64,000 nt of DNA, from assembly GCF_013359725.1 (NCBI RefSeq), contig NZ_JABFMW010000015.1:28674-92673 (forward strand), written 5' to 3'. Within the stretch, counting starts at the first letter, position 1. Each line of letters opens with the position of its first letter. Shown here in pieces: positions 1-7,575 of this stretch. Source of the DNA: Pseudarthrobacter sp. C4D7 (GTDB lineage: Bacteria > Actinomycetota > Actinomycetes > Actinomycetales > Micrococcaceae). The translations under genes and the position numbers were made by a program. A model generated the notes under the pieces. It was not told the origin of the DNA. It saw nothing but the letters and a program-made list of their open reading frames with translations, and did no database searches.

Positions 1-277
1 TGCCGAGGGAGGCGTGGCGGTGGGCGATGCGGGCCAGCACGGTCTCCGGCAGGGTGCCCGGGTTGTTGACCAGGTGGGTGGCGAAGGCGGCGATGCTTCC
101 GGCGAGGGCCTGCTGCTGGTTTCCATTGCGCTGGTTGGAGCGGCTGAACAGGCCATCCATCAATTCGGGGTGCGCCGCGAAAAGACGGGCGTAGAACTTG
201 GGGGTGATGGATCCGATCCGGGAGCCGACCAGCGGCAGGGTGGCCTCAATGACGGGGCGGGACTTGTCCGAGAGCAT
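1..277 (-). CDS. hmp: Flavohemoglobin (nitric oxide dioxygenase), N-terminal part, cut by window edge
   Basis: The 92 visible residues form the start of a globin domain. It opens MLSDKSRPVIEATLPLVG and reaches IAHRHASLG, where the second His is the haem-binding proximal (F8) position of the flavohemoglobin family. The FAD and NAD reductase domains would lie beyond base 1. Hmp oxidises NO to nitrate with O2 and NAD(P)H in the cytoplasm. The start is ATG at 277, with AGGAG five bases upstream. It lies 140 bp downstream of nsrR on the same strand, and the gap holds three palindromes, so NO-responsive control by NsrR is likely (inference from family and operator). Confidence 0.9.
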   Translation of the reverse strand, partial: MLSDKSRPVIEATLPLVGSRIGSITPKFYARLFAAHPELMDGLFSRSNQRNGNQQQALAGSIAAFATHLVNNPGTLPETVLARIAHRHASLG

Positions 278-324
278 CTGTACTCCTGAGGTTATGGCCG
301 GGGCCTTCGTCCGGCCGGATGAAA

Positions 325-345
325 ACTCATATTTGAAATGCGAGT
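325..345. promoter_or_regulatory. Probable NsrR operator upstream of hmp
   Basis: This is a 21-bp inverted repeat centred on base 335, with 8 of 10 pairs matching (ACTC..ATTT-G-AAAT..GAGT). Its size and AT-rich ATTT/AAAT core resemble known NsrR boxes. A candidate -10 on the minus strand (AATACT, 348 to 343) overlaps one end, so binding would block hmp transcription. Confidence 0.65.
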
Positions 346-358
346 ATTCCTGCCTCAG

Positions 359-375
359 TTCTACACCTTGTAGAA
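359..375. promoter_or_regulatory. Perfect inverted repeat TTCTACA-N3-TGTAGAA
   Basis: Two perfect 7-bp arms are separated by three bases, 13 bp from the probable NsrR operator. This is the typical form of a dimeric regulator site. The binder is unknown. Confidence 0.5.
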
Positions 376-389
376 GTTTGAAATCAAAC
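376..389. promoter_or_regulatory. Perfect inverted repeat GTTTGA-N2-TCAAAC
   Basis: Two perfect 6-bp arms are separated by AA. The repeat directly abuts the 359-375 palindrome and lies 28 bp past the nsrR stop codon. It is a possible second operator or part of the hmp promoter. Confidence 0.45.
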
Positions 390-417
390 CGGGAGCCGGC
401 ACCCGGATAGGCGCTGC

Positions 418-867
418 CTACAGCCCTGGCCGGAGGCCGATCATCTGGAAGACCGGGGCCATCTGCCGGGCCTGGGGGAGGTCCGCGATGACCACGGAGT
501 CCAGTTCGGCGTAGAAGGCTTCGCGGGCACGGGCCAGGGCGCCGCGGAGTTTGCACTCATTGATCAAGGGGCAGTTCCCGCCCGGCGAGACGCAGTCCGC
601 GGGATCGGTCCGGGTATCGAGCTGCCTCAGGATCTGGCCGACGGTGGCGATGCGTCCGGCATGGCTGAGCCGTGATCCGCCCGTACGGCCGCGGACCACT
701 TCGATCAGGCCCATGCTCCGCAGTTTGGCCATGGCCTTGCTGACGTGGTTGTACGGCGTCCCCACCGAATCGGCGATGCTCTGGGTGGTGAGCAGCGTGC
801 CGTCCGGAACCGCTGCGAGCACCATGAGGGCGCGCAGGCTGACGTCGGCAAAGGCGTTGATTTTCAT
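418..867 (-). CDS. nsrR: Rrf2-family iron-sulfur regulator, NsrR-type nitric oxide sensor
   Basis: This 149-residue Rrf2 protein has an N-terminal winged helix-turn-helix (about residues 10-60) and three cysteines at 92, 99 and 105 (DC-X6-C-X5-C) that fit the [Fe-S] cluster ligands of NsrR and IscR. The gene lies directly upstream of hmp on the same strand, which is the classic NsrR target, so NsrR is preferred over IscR. It follows the hypothetical gene by 15 bp and may also be cotranscribed with manB. The cluster would be lost on NO exposure, releasing hmp repression (family knowledge). Confidence 0.88.
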   Translation of the reverse strand: MKINAFADVSLRALMVLAAVPDGTLLTTQSIADSVGTPYNHVSKAMAKLRSMGLIEVVRGRTGGSRLSHAGRIATVGQILRQLDTRTDPADCVSPGGNCPLINECKLRGALARAREAFYAELDSVVIADLPQARQMAPVFQMIGLRPGL

Positions 868-882
868 GGCTGCGGGTCCGGT

Positions 883-1380
883 CTAGTCCACCCAGATGGC
901 CGGTTCGCTGGCGTCCGCACCAAGGTCACCGAATTCCCAGGTCTGGGTGGTGGCATTGGCCGAATAGGGGAGGACGGCGGCGAAAAGAGAGCCGTCCCGG
1001 TGCTCGGCGGCCACGTGGATGGCGTCCGAATCCTCCTCCACCAGCAGGATGTCGCACACCACGGCAGCGGCGCGGAAATCGTCCCGGTTCTGGCGGAGGA
1101 GGGCCTGGAGGTCGCGGATCATGGCGTCGGCGTCGAACTCCGCGTCGCTGCCCTCTCCGGCATCCGCGGGAGAGACGGCAACCAGCCGCACCTCGCCGTC
1201 GTTCTGGACGGTCAACGCGAAAGGCAGGAAGCCGCCGTTGCGCTGGAGCTGCTCCTGGGCCGCGCTGACGCCCGTGCCCAGGAGGTTCTCAAGGTCCGTT
1301 GCCGTGGCGTCGGAGACGGAATCACGCCAGCTGTCCTGCCCGCTGGTTCCGTCCCCCGCCTGCCCGGTGTGGTCAGCCAT
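883..1380 (-). CDS. Hypothetical acidic protein
   Basis: This 165-residue soluble protein has no signal peptide or membrane segment. It has a low-complexity N-terminus (MADHTGQAGDGTSGQD), a mid-region with FLPFALTVQNDGEVRLV and an acidic body. I do not recognise a domain. It starts 6 bp after the manB stop and ends 15 bp before nsrR, so it is probably cotranscribed with manB. The function cannot be read from sequence. Confidence 0.75.
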   Translation of the reverse strand: MADHTGQAGDGTSGQDSWRDSVSDATATDLENLLGTGVSAAQEQLQRNGGFLPFALTVQNDGEVRLVAVSPADAGEGSDAEFDADAMIRDLQALLRQNRDDFRAAAVVCDILLVEEDSDAIHVAAEHRDGSLFAAVLPYSANATTQTWEFGDLGADASEPAIWVD

Positions 1381-1386
1381 CCGGTG

Positions 1387-2805
1387 CTAGGCCCGCACCA
1401 GGGACAGGACGCGGTCGCGGATGCGTTCCATGGTGGCGCGGTCCGTGGCCTCGGCATTGAGCCGCAGGAACGGTTCGGTGTTGGACGGGCGCAGGTTGAA
1501 CCAGTAGCTGCCGTCGTTGGCCGTGAACGTGCTGCCGTCCAGGTTGTCGATGGTGAGGTCCTCATCCGCGAAGGCCTGGCGCACCCGCTCCACCGCTGCA
1601 GGCTTGTCCTCCACCTGGGAGTTGATTTCGCCCGAGCTGACGTATGGCTCGTATTCGCGCGCCAGTTCCGAAAGCGGGCCGTCCTGCTCGCCCAGGGCTG
1701 CCAGCACGTGCATGGCGGCCAGCATGCCGGTGTCGGCGTTCCAGAAGTCGCGGAAGTAGAAGTGCGCGGAGTGCTCGCCGCCGAACACGGCACCTTCCTT
1801 GGCCATGACTGCCTTGATGAAGGAGTGGCCCACGCGCGTGCGGACCGCGCGTCCGCCGTCGTGCTCCACCAGTTCGGCAACGGCGCGCGAGGTCAGCAGG
1901 TTGTGGATGATGCTGGGCGTTTCCTCGCCCTGAGCCTTGGCGCGGGCGATCTCGCGGCGGGCCACCATGCCGGTAATGGCCGACGGCGACACGGGCTCGC
2001 CCTTCTCGTCCACCACGAAGCAGCGGTCGGCGTCGCCGTCGAAGGCCAGGCCGATATCGGCCCCGTGTTCGATGACCGCAGCCTGCAGGTCGCGGAGGTT
2101 TTCCGGCTCCAGCGGATTGGCCGGGTGGTTGGGGAAGGACCCGTCCAGTTCGAAGTACAGCGGAACGATGTCGAACGGCAGTTTGGTCAGCAGGGTGTCG
2201 CCCAGGACGGCCGGGGTGGTGAGGCCGGCCATGCCGTTGCCTGCGTCCACTACGACCTTCAGCGGGCGGGACGCGGAGAGGTCAACGAGCTTGCGGAGGT
2301 ACTCGGAGTAGTCCTTGAGCACGTCGCGGACGCTGATGAGGCCACGGGAGCCGGCGGCCGGGATGGAACGGCTGTTCAGGTACTGCTCCGCCAGGGCCTG
2401 GATTTCCTTGAGCCCGGATTCGGAGGAGATGGGAACGGCGCCTGCCTTGGCCATCTTGATGCCGTTGTATTCGGCGGGGTTGTGGCTGGCGGTGAAAGTT
2501 GCCCCGGCGCGGTTGAGGTAGCCGCAGGCAAAATACAGCTCATCGGTGGAGATCAGGTCCAGGAGCTCCACGTGGGCGCCGCGGATCGCCGCGCCGTTGG
2601 CGAAGGCCTTGGAGAATTCGGGGGAGGAAGGCCGCATGTCGCCGCCCACCACGATGGTCTGGCCTTCGAGCTGCAGGACATCCACGAACGCGGCCCCCAC
2701 GGCTTCGACGATTTCGGCGGTGATCGATTCGCCCACAATGCCACGGACGTCGTAGGCCTTGAAGGATGCCGAGAGATCAAATGTCGTTGTCTGTTCGCTA
2801 GTCAC
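1387..2805 (-). CDS. manB: Phosphomannomutase/phosphoglucomutase (alpha-D-phosphohexomutase)
   Basis: This 472-residue enzyme interconverts hexose-6- and hexose-1-phosphates to feed nucleotide-sugar synthesis. The catalytic phosphoserine motif TASHNP has Ser107. The metal loop is FDGDADR, the sugar loop GEHSAH, and the C-terminal phosphate loop RPSNTEPFLRL, so all four domains are present. The frame stays open to 2958, but GTG at 2805 is chosen because a TAAGAT -10 element lies exactly 7 bases before it and the protein then opens VTSEQTTTFDLSASFKAYDVRG, the usual family start. It is divergent from recQ. Confidence 0.92.
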   Translation of the reverse strand: MTSEQTTTFDLSASFKAYDVRGIVGESITAEIVEAVGAAFVDVLQLEGQTIVVGGDMRPSSPEFSKAFANGAAIRGAHVELLDLISTDELYFACGYLNRAGATFTASHNPAEYNGIKMAKAGAVPISSESGLKEIQALAEQYLNSRSIPAAGSRGLISVRDVLKDYSEYLRKLVDLSASRPLKVVVDAGNGMAGLTTPAVLGDTLLTKLPFDIVPLYFELDGSFPNHPANPLEPENLRDLQAAVIEHGADIGLAFDGDADRCFVVDEKGEPVSPSAITGMVARREIARAKAQGEETPSIIHNLLTSRAVAELVEHDGGRAVRTRVGHSFIKAVMAKEGAVFGGEHSAHFYFRDFWNADTGMLAAMHVLAALGEQDGPLSELAREYEPYVSSGEINSQVEDKPAAVERVRQAFADEDLTIDNLDGSTFTANDGSYWFNLRPSNTEPFLRLNAEATDRATMERIRDRVLSLVRA

Positions 2806-2812
2806 GGGCTTT

Positions 2813-2818
2813 ATCTTA
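2813..2818 (-). promoter_or_regulatory. -10 element of manB (TAAGAT), leaderless
   Basis: TAAGAT ends 7 bases before the GTG start, so the transcript should begin at or next to the start codon. Confidence 0.65.
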
Positions 2819-2945
2819 CGTGTGCGGCGCATGTGGCCAGCGGGTTTTGGGAGAACTTGCTTAACGGGTGCTGCGGTGTGGCGTGTGCGGGGCCCGCTTT
2901 CCACATGGCGGTGCGGTGGCCGTGCGGGGTGTCGGAGGGGGCTGG

Positions 2946-2951
2946 GATACT
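2946..2951 (+). promoter_or_regulatory. -10 element of recQ (GATACT, TGG-extended)
   Basis: GATACT, preceded by TGG, ends 6 bases before the recQ ATG. A leaderless message is predicted. The first base of the hexamer departs from TANNNT. Confidence 0.5.
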
Positions 2952-2957
2952 GAATCA

Positions 2958-5162
2958 ATGGCCAATAACCAGTACGCTTCCACAGATTCCGCTACCGCAG
3001 TTGCCGCTATGCCAGCCCCTGGCGCCCCGGGGACTGCCACGCACGCTGAGGCGCTTGAGGTCCTTCGCGGGCTGGTGGGCAACTCCGGCGCCGTTTTCCA
3101 CGACGGGCAGTTTGAAGCCATCGAGGCCCTGGTGGACGGCGGGCGCCGGGCCCTGGTGGTGCAGCGCACCGGCTGGGGCAAGTCCGCCGTGTACTTCGTG
3201 GCATCCCTGCTCCTGCGCCGGCGTGGGGCCGGGCCCACGTTGATCGTCTCGCCCCTGCTGGCCCTGATGCGGGACCAGGTGGCGGCCGCCGCCAGGGCCG
3301 GGGTCCGGGCCGTGGCCATCAACTCGGCCAACCAGCTGGAGTGGGACACCGTCCGTGAGCAGTTGGCCGCGGATGAAGTGGACGTCCTGCTGGTGTCCCC
3401 GGAGCGGCTCACGAATCCGGCGTTCCGGGAAACCCAGCTGCCGGAGCTCATCCGCCGGACCGGCCTGCTGGTCATCGACGAGGCACACTGCATTTCGGAC
3501 TGGGGCCACGATTTCCGTCCCGACTACCGCCGGATCGCCGATCTCATAGACCACCTGCCGGATACGGTTCCGGTCCTTGCCACCACCGCCACGGCCAACT
3601 CCCGGGTGGTGCATGACATCGAAGAGCAGCTCGGCGCGGGGGTCCTGACCATCCGTGGACCGCTGGGCCGCGATTCGCTGCGGCTGGGCGTCCTTGCGCT
3701 GCCCAATTCCAAAGAGCGGCTGGGGTGGCTGCTGACCCACCTGGCCGACCTTCCCGGCAGCGGCATCATCTACACCCTGACCGTCTCAGCGGCGGAGGAC
3801 ACCGCCCGGCTGCTGTCCGAAGCGGGGCACAACGTGCTCGCCTACACCGGGCGGACCGATCCTGCGGACCGGGAGCGTGCAGAGCAGCTCCTGAAGGACA
3901 ACCAGGTCAAGGCGCTGGTGGCCACGTCCGCCCTGGGGATGGGTTTCGACAAGCCTGATCTCGGTTTCGTTGTCCACCTCGGCGCACCGTCCTCGCCGGT
4001 GGCGTACTACCAGCAGGTGGGCCGCGCCGGCCGTGGCGCCGCGAACGCCGATGTCCTGCTGCTGCCCGGCTCCGAGGACCGGGAAATCTGGCAATACTTC
4101 GCCACCGCGTCCATGCCGTCGGAGGAGAAGGCAGCGGCCGTCCTGACGGCCTTGGCCGAGGCCGGCACCGCGCTCTCAACGGTTGCCCTGGAGGCCCGGG
4201 TGGACCTGCGCCGCACGCCGCTGGAGCTGCTGCTGAAGGTCCTGTCCGTGGACGGGGCGGTGGAGCGGGTCGGCGGCGGCTGGCGCGCCACCGGCCAGCC
4301 CTGGGTGTACGACGCCGAGCGGTACAGCCGGATCGCCGAGGCGCGGGTGGATGAGCAGGACTCCATGGTGATCTACCAGGACACTGCGGGGTGCCGGATG
4401 GAATACATCACCTCCGTCCTGGACGACGAGACGGCCCGGCCATGCGGCCGCTGCGACAACTGCGCCGGCCAATGGTTCCCGGCCGACGTGGCAGCCGACG
4501 CAACGGCGGCGGCCAACCAAACGCTCAGCAGGGCGGGCGGTGTCCTGGAACCGCGCCTTCAGTGGCCCAGCGGCATGGACCGCCTGGGGGTGCCGGTGAA
4601 GGGGAAGCTCAAACCGGCCGAGGGCCTCTCGGAAGGGCGCGTCCTGGCCCGGCTGACGGACCTCGGGTGGGGCGGGGCCCTGCGGGGACTCTTCGCGGCC
4701 GGCGCGGACGACCGTCCGGTGGATCCCGGCCTGCTCCAGGCATGCGTGCAGGTACTGCGCGAATGGGGGACCGGCGACGGCCGGAACCCCGGATGGAGCG
4801 GGGCGGGCAGGCCTGCTGCCATTGTGGGTGTGCCGTCACGCAGCAAGCCGCAGCTGGTGGGATCGCTGGCGCGGGGCATCTCCGAGATCGGTCGTATCCC
4901 TTACCTGGGTGAGCTGCAGTTGGCGCACGGCGGACCCACCGGCGGACGCGGCGGCAACAGCGCGTACCGGCTGGCCGGGGTGTGGGACCGCCTGGTGGTG
5001 GGCCCTGAGCTCGAAGCGGCCCTGCAGTCCATCCAAGGCCAGCCGGTGATGCTGATTGACGACCTCACCGACAGCCGGTGGACCCTCACTGTCGCGGGGC
5101 GCGCCCTTCGGCAGGCCGGTGCGGGGGCGGTGCTTCCCCTGGTGCTGGCGCAGGCCGGCTGA
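2958..5162 (+). CDS. recQ: RecQ-family ATP-dependent DNA helicase with C-terminal phosphoribosyltransferase-like domain
   Basis: This 734-residue 3'-5' helicase acts in recombination and fork repair. Walker A (TGWGKS) lies near residue 72, the DEAH box with the RecQ signature (VIDEAHCISDWGHDFRPDYR) near 172, and helicase motif VI (QQVGRAGR) near 355. A zinc-binding segment near 495 has PCGRCDNC. Where many RecQ proteins carry an HRDC domain, the last ~200 residues instead end in VMLIDDLTDSRWT, which looks like the PRPP-binding loop of phosphoribosyltransferases. The ATG at 2958 is set by the -10 spacing. The 3' end overlaps the convergent MFS gene by 77 bp. Confidence 0.9.
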   Translation: MANNQYASTDSATAVAAMPAPGAPGTATHAEALEVLRGLVGNSGAVFHDGQFEAIEALVDGGRRALVVQRTGWGKSAVYFVASLLLRRRGAGPTLIVSPLLALMRDQVAAAARAGVRAVAINSANQLEWDTVREQLAADEVDVLLVSPERLTNPAFRETQLPELIRRTGLLVIDEAHCISDWGHDFRPDYRRIADLIDHLPDTVPVLATTATANSRVVHDIEEQLGAGVLTIRGPLGRDSLRLGVLALPNSKERLGWLLTHLADLPGSGIIYTLTVSAAEDTARLLSEAGHNVLAYTGRTDPADRERAEQLLKDNQVKALVATSALGMGFDKPDLGFVVHLGAPSSPVAYYQQVGRAGRGAANADVLLLPGSEDREIWQYFATASMPSEEKAAAVLTALAEAGTALSTVALEARVDLRRTPLELLLKVLSVDGAVERVGGGWRATGQPWVYDAERYSRIAEARVDEQDSMVIYQDTAGCRMEYITSVLDDETARPCGRCDNCAGQWFPADVAADATAAANQTLSRAGGVLEPRLQWPSGMDRLGVPVKGKLKPAEGLSEGRVLARLTDLGWGGALRGLFAAGADDRPVDPGLLQACVQVLREWGTGDGRNPGWSGAGRPAAIVGVPSRSKPQLVGSLARGISEIGRIPYLGELQLAHGGPTGGRGGNSAYRLAGVWDRLVVGPELEAALQSIQGQPVMLIDDLTDSRWTLTVAGRALRQAGAGAVLPLVLAQAG

Positions 5163-6612
5163 CCGCCTGCGCGGCGGAATGCCCCCGCCCCTGTCCGCGC
5201 TGGCTCACTGCGGCCCCCGCATGCCGGGGGAGCAGGATGCTGTCCACGGTGCTGGCCAGCATCAGGACGGCCATCGCCAGGAAGGCGCCCCGGAAAGGTC
5301 CCGCAGCATCGGCGGCCGCGGGGGAGAAACCCTCGAAGGTCCGGATCAGGAGGGCGGCAATGGCGATGCCGGAGCCTGTGCCGAGCTGCACCAGCGTGGC
5401 GGAAACTGTGTTGGCGGAGGTCAGCTGTGCAGGGGGGATGTCCGCGTACTGCACCGACGCGTAGGCCGAGAAGCCAATGGAGCGGAAGGCGCCGCTGCAC
5501 ACCAGCAACACGGCCATGAGGGCCTGGGGCGTGTCGGGTGTGAGGAGGGCGCAGAGGGCGAACGTCACGGCTGATGCCAGCGATGCGAACACCAGCATCG
5601 CCTTGAAGCCGAACCTGCGGATCAGCGGCGTGGTGGCGGGCTTGATCCCGATGTTGCCGATGAACACCGCAGCCACCATGGCGCCGGCCTGGAGCGGCGA
5701 CCAGCCAAACCCGGCCTGGAACATCAGCGGCAGCAGGAACGGCACCGAGCTGATGGTGACCCGGTAGATGAAGCCGCCCGTGGCCATGGCCCGGAACGTC
5801 CTGGTGTGGAAGACCTCCAGGTTGAACAGCGGATGTGGACTGCGGCGCATCCAGAGGACCGCGGCAACCAGGGCCGCAGCGCCGCTCAGTGCGCTGATCC
5901 CTGCCCAGGGAAGTCCCGGATGGCTGCCGGCGAGTTCCAGGCCGGCCATCAGGGCGCCCACCCCCACCGTGGTCAGGACCATCCCGGGCCAGTCCAGCCG
6001 CCTGAAGGGATCTCCCGGCACCGCCGGAACCAGCCGCAGCGATGTCAGGAACGCGGCCACGCCGAGCGGGAGGTTTACCAGGAAGATCCAGTGCCACGAC
6101 AGGTACGTGGTGAGCGCGCCGCCCACCAGCGGGGCCAGGACCGGCGCCAGGAGGCCGGGCCACACCAGGAACGCGGTGGCCCGCAGCAGCTCGGACTTGG
6201 GGGTGCCACGCAGAACCACCAGCGTTCCCACCGGCACCATCATGGCCCCGCCCGCGCCCTGGGCAATCCTGCTCAGGGTCAGCGTCGCCAGGTCCTGGCT
6301 GAGGGCGCACGCCAGGGACGACAGCGTGAACACGGCGATGGCCGTGCAGAAGATCCGCCGTGCCCCGAAGCGTTCCGCCAGCCAGCCACTGAGGGGAATG
6401 CCGATGGCCACCGTCAGCAGGTACGCGGTCATGGTGATGTTGACGTCCGCGGCGGGGATGGCAAAGTCGGCCGAGATACTGGGAATGGCCGTGGTAAGGA
6501 CCGTGCCGTCCAGGAACTCCATGAAGAACGCAGCGGCTACCAGCAGCGCCAGGCGCGGGTTCCATGCCGCGTGGACGCCGTCCGGCTGGTCTGGTTGGGT
6601 GCGTGCCGCCAT
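5086..6612 (-). CDS. MFS drug exporter, DHA2 (EmrB/QacA-like) family
   Basis: This 508-residue integral membrane protein has about 14 hydrophobic segments. Segment 1 has the FFMEFLDGTVLTTAIPSI motif (D in the membrane, typical of DHA2), and the loop between segments 2 and 3 has GWLAERFGARR (motif A). It probably exports hydrophobic toxic compounds with proton antiport, substrate unknown. The C-terminus is a Pro/Ala-rich tail (about 45 residues) whose last 25 codons overlap the 3' end of recQ on the other strand. No regulator gene is adjacent. Upstream CAGGAT lies 6 bases before the ATG and may be a weak -10. Confidence 0.88.
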   Translation of the reverse strand: MAARTQPDQPDGVHAAWNPRLALLVAAAFFMEFLDGTVLTTAIPSISADFAIPAADVNITMTAYLLTVAIGIPLSGWLAERFGARRIFCTAIAVFTLSSLACALSQDLATLTLSRIAQGAGGAMMVPVGTLVVLRGTPKSELLRATAFLVWPGLLAPVLAPLVGGALTTYLSWHWIFLVNLPLGVAAFLTSLRLVPAVPGDPFRRLDWPGMVLTTVGVGALMAGLELAGSHPGLPWAGISALSGAAALVAAVLWMRRSPHPLFNLEVFHTRTFRAMATGGFIYRVTISSVPFLLPLMFQAGFGWSPLQAGAMVAAVFIGNIGIKPATTPLIRRFGFKAMLVFASLASAVTFALCALLTPDTPQALMAVLLVCSGAFRSIGFSAYASVQYADIPPAQLTSANTVSATLVQLGTGSGIAIAALLIRTFEGFSPAAADAAGPFRGAFLAMAVLMLASTVDSILLPRHAGAAVSQRGQGRGHSAAQAVSRPAPAPGEAPPPHRPAEGRAPRQ

Positions 6613-6815
6613 GCGCCAATCCTGCCACCGCGGCTCCAGTGGCGCCCGCAGCGTCCGGCTGCCGGACAGCGTTTTCCGCTAGGTGCCGGGCCACTCCCTG
6701 CGAGTCCTAAGTTTGTTCGCGATTCCGAGGCTTGAACGCCCGGATCGGCGAAACAGCCCAGGACTGACGGGAGCCCGGGCTGGAGAAACCGCAGTGCGGA
6801 TATTTCCGGGAACGC

Positions 6816-6843
6816 AAAAGGCCCCGGTCCAAGGACCGGGGCC
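6816..6843 (-). terminator. Intrinsic terminator of tRNA-Ser(GCT)
   Basis: Two perfect 11-bp arms (GGCCCCGGTCC and its complement) flank a 2-base loop and are followed on the minus strand by TTTT. The hairpin starts 6 bases after the tRNA 3' end. Confidence 0.85.
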
Positions 6844-6848
6844 AAACG

Positions 6849-6937
6849 CGGAGACGGGGGGATTTGAACCCCCGGTCGAGTTTAACCCCGACCCTTCATT
6901 AGCAGTGAAGTCCATTCGGCCGCTCTGGCACGTCTCC
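6849..6937 (-). tRNA. tRNA-Ser (anticodon GCT)
   Basis: The 89-nt cloverleaf has a 7-bp acceptor stem (GGAGACG with CGTCTCC), a T arm containing GGTTCAAATCC, and the long variable arm typical of serine tRNA. The anticodon loop CTGCTAA gives GCT, which reads AGC/AGU codons. CCA is not encoded. Confidence 0.95.
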
Positions 6938-7045
6938 AGTTGCTATCACTAGCCCACCAAGGATACGCAGATCCGGCCATGCAGTGCAAAACGGTGGACG
7001 CGGGAGGCAGCAGCACTGGCGCAGGGGGGACCGGCTGCTCCGGAG

Positions 7046-7570
7046 TCAGCCCTGCGCCGGGCGGACCATCCGGATCTCGGGCAGGTCCTCCCAGTCCGAC
7101 AGGACGTCCCTGGCACCGTCGGGTTCAAAGCCGGCGTGGCGGTAAAACCCGATGGCCCGGCTGTTGCCGGCCGCCACCCAGAGGCTCGCCGCCCGGGACC
7201 CGATGGCCGCATCCAGCAAACGGGCACCCAGCCCGCGGCCTTGGTGTGAGGCCAGCAGGTACAGGCCCCACAGCTCCAGGTCACCGGAGGCCGGCGGCGG
7301 GTGCCCTTCCGGGGAACCGGGGGCGGGCAGCCGGCGGGACCCGGCAAACCCCACCACCGTGCCGCCGTCGCAGGCCACCCACGCCTCGGCAGGATCGGGA
7401 CGGTCCAGCAGGTGCTGCCAGAGCCGCAGCCGGCCCGCCGGATCCACCGCTGCGAGGAAGGCATCGGACAACATGCCCCGGTAGGTTTCCTGCCAGCAGC
7501 GCACATGCACCTGGGCCAGGCGCTCGATGTCCGGGACGCCGGCCCGCCGCACGGCCAGTCCCGGTGCCAT
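7046..7570 (-). CDS. GNAT-family N-acetyltransferase
   Basis: This 174-residue protein shows the GNAT fold order: an N-terminal AVRRAGVPDIERLAQVH, then LELWGLYLLASHQGRGLGARLL with the acetyl-CoA loop motif (Q-x-x-G-x-G, HQGRGLG), and a late NSRAIGFYRHAGFEPDG. The substrate is unknown. The ATG at 7570 lies 5 bases after the stop of the S9 peptidase gene, which suggests one transcript. The open frame runs to 7687, but that part lies inside the peptidase gene. Confidence 0.85.
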   Translation of the reverse strand: MAPGLAVRRAGVPDIERLAQVHVRCWQETYRGMLSDAFLAAVDPAGRLRLWQHLLDRPDPAEAWVACDGGTVVGFAGSRRLPAPGSPEGHPPPASGDLELWGLYLLASHQGRGLGARLLDAAIGSRAASLWVAAGNSRAIGFYRHAGFEPDGARDVLSDWEDLPEIRMVRPAQG

Positions 7571-7575
7571 GGCGG

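Noticed and set aside
745..3243. 832-residue plus-strand open frame across nsrR, the hypothetical gene and manB
   Set aside because: It runs antisense to genes with clear motifs and has repetitive Gly/Val/Arg-rich composition typical of GC-rich shadow frames.
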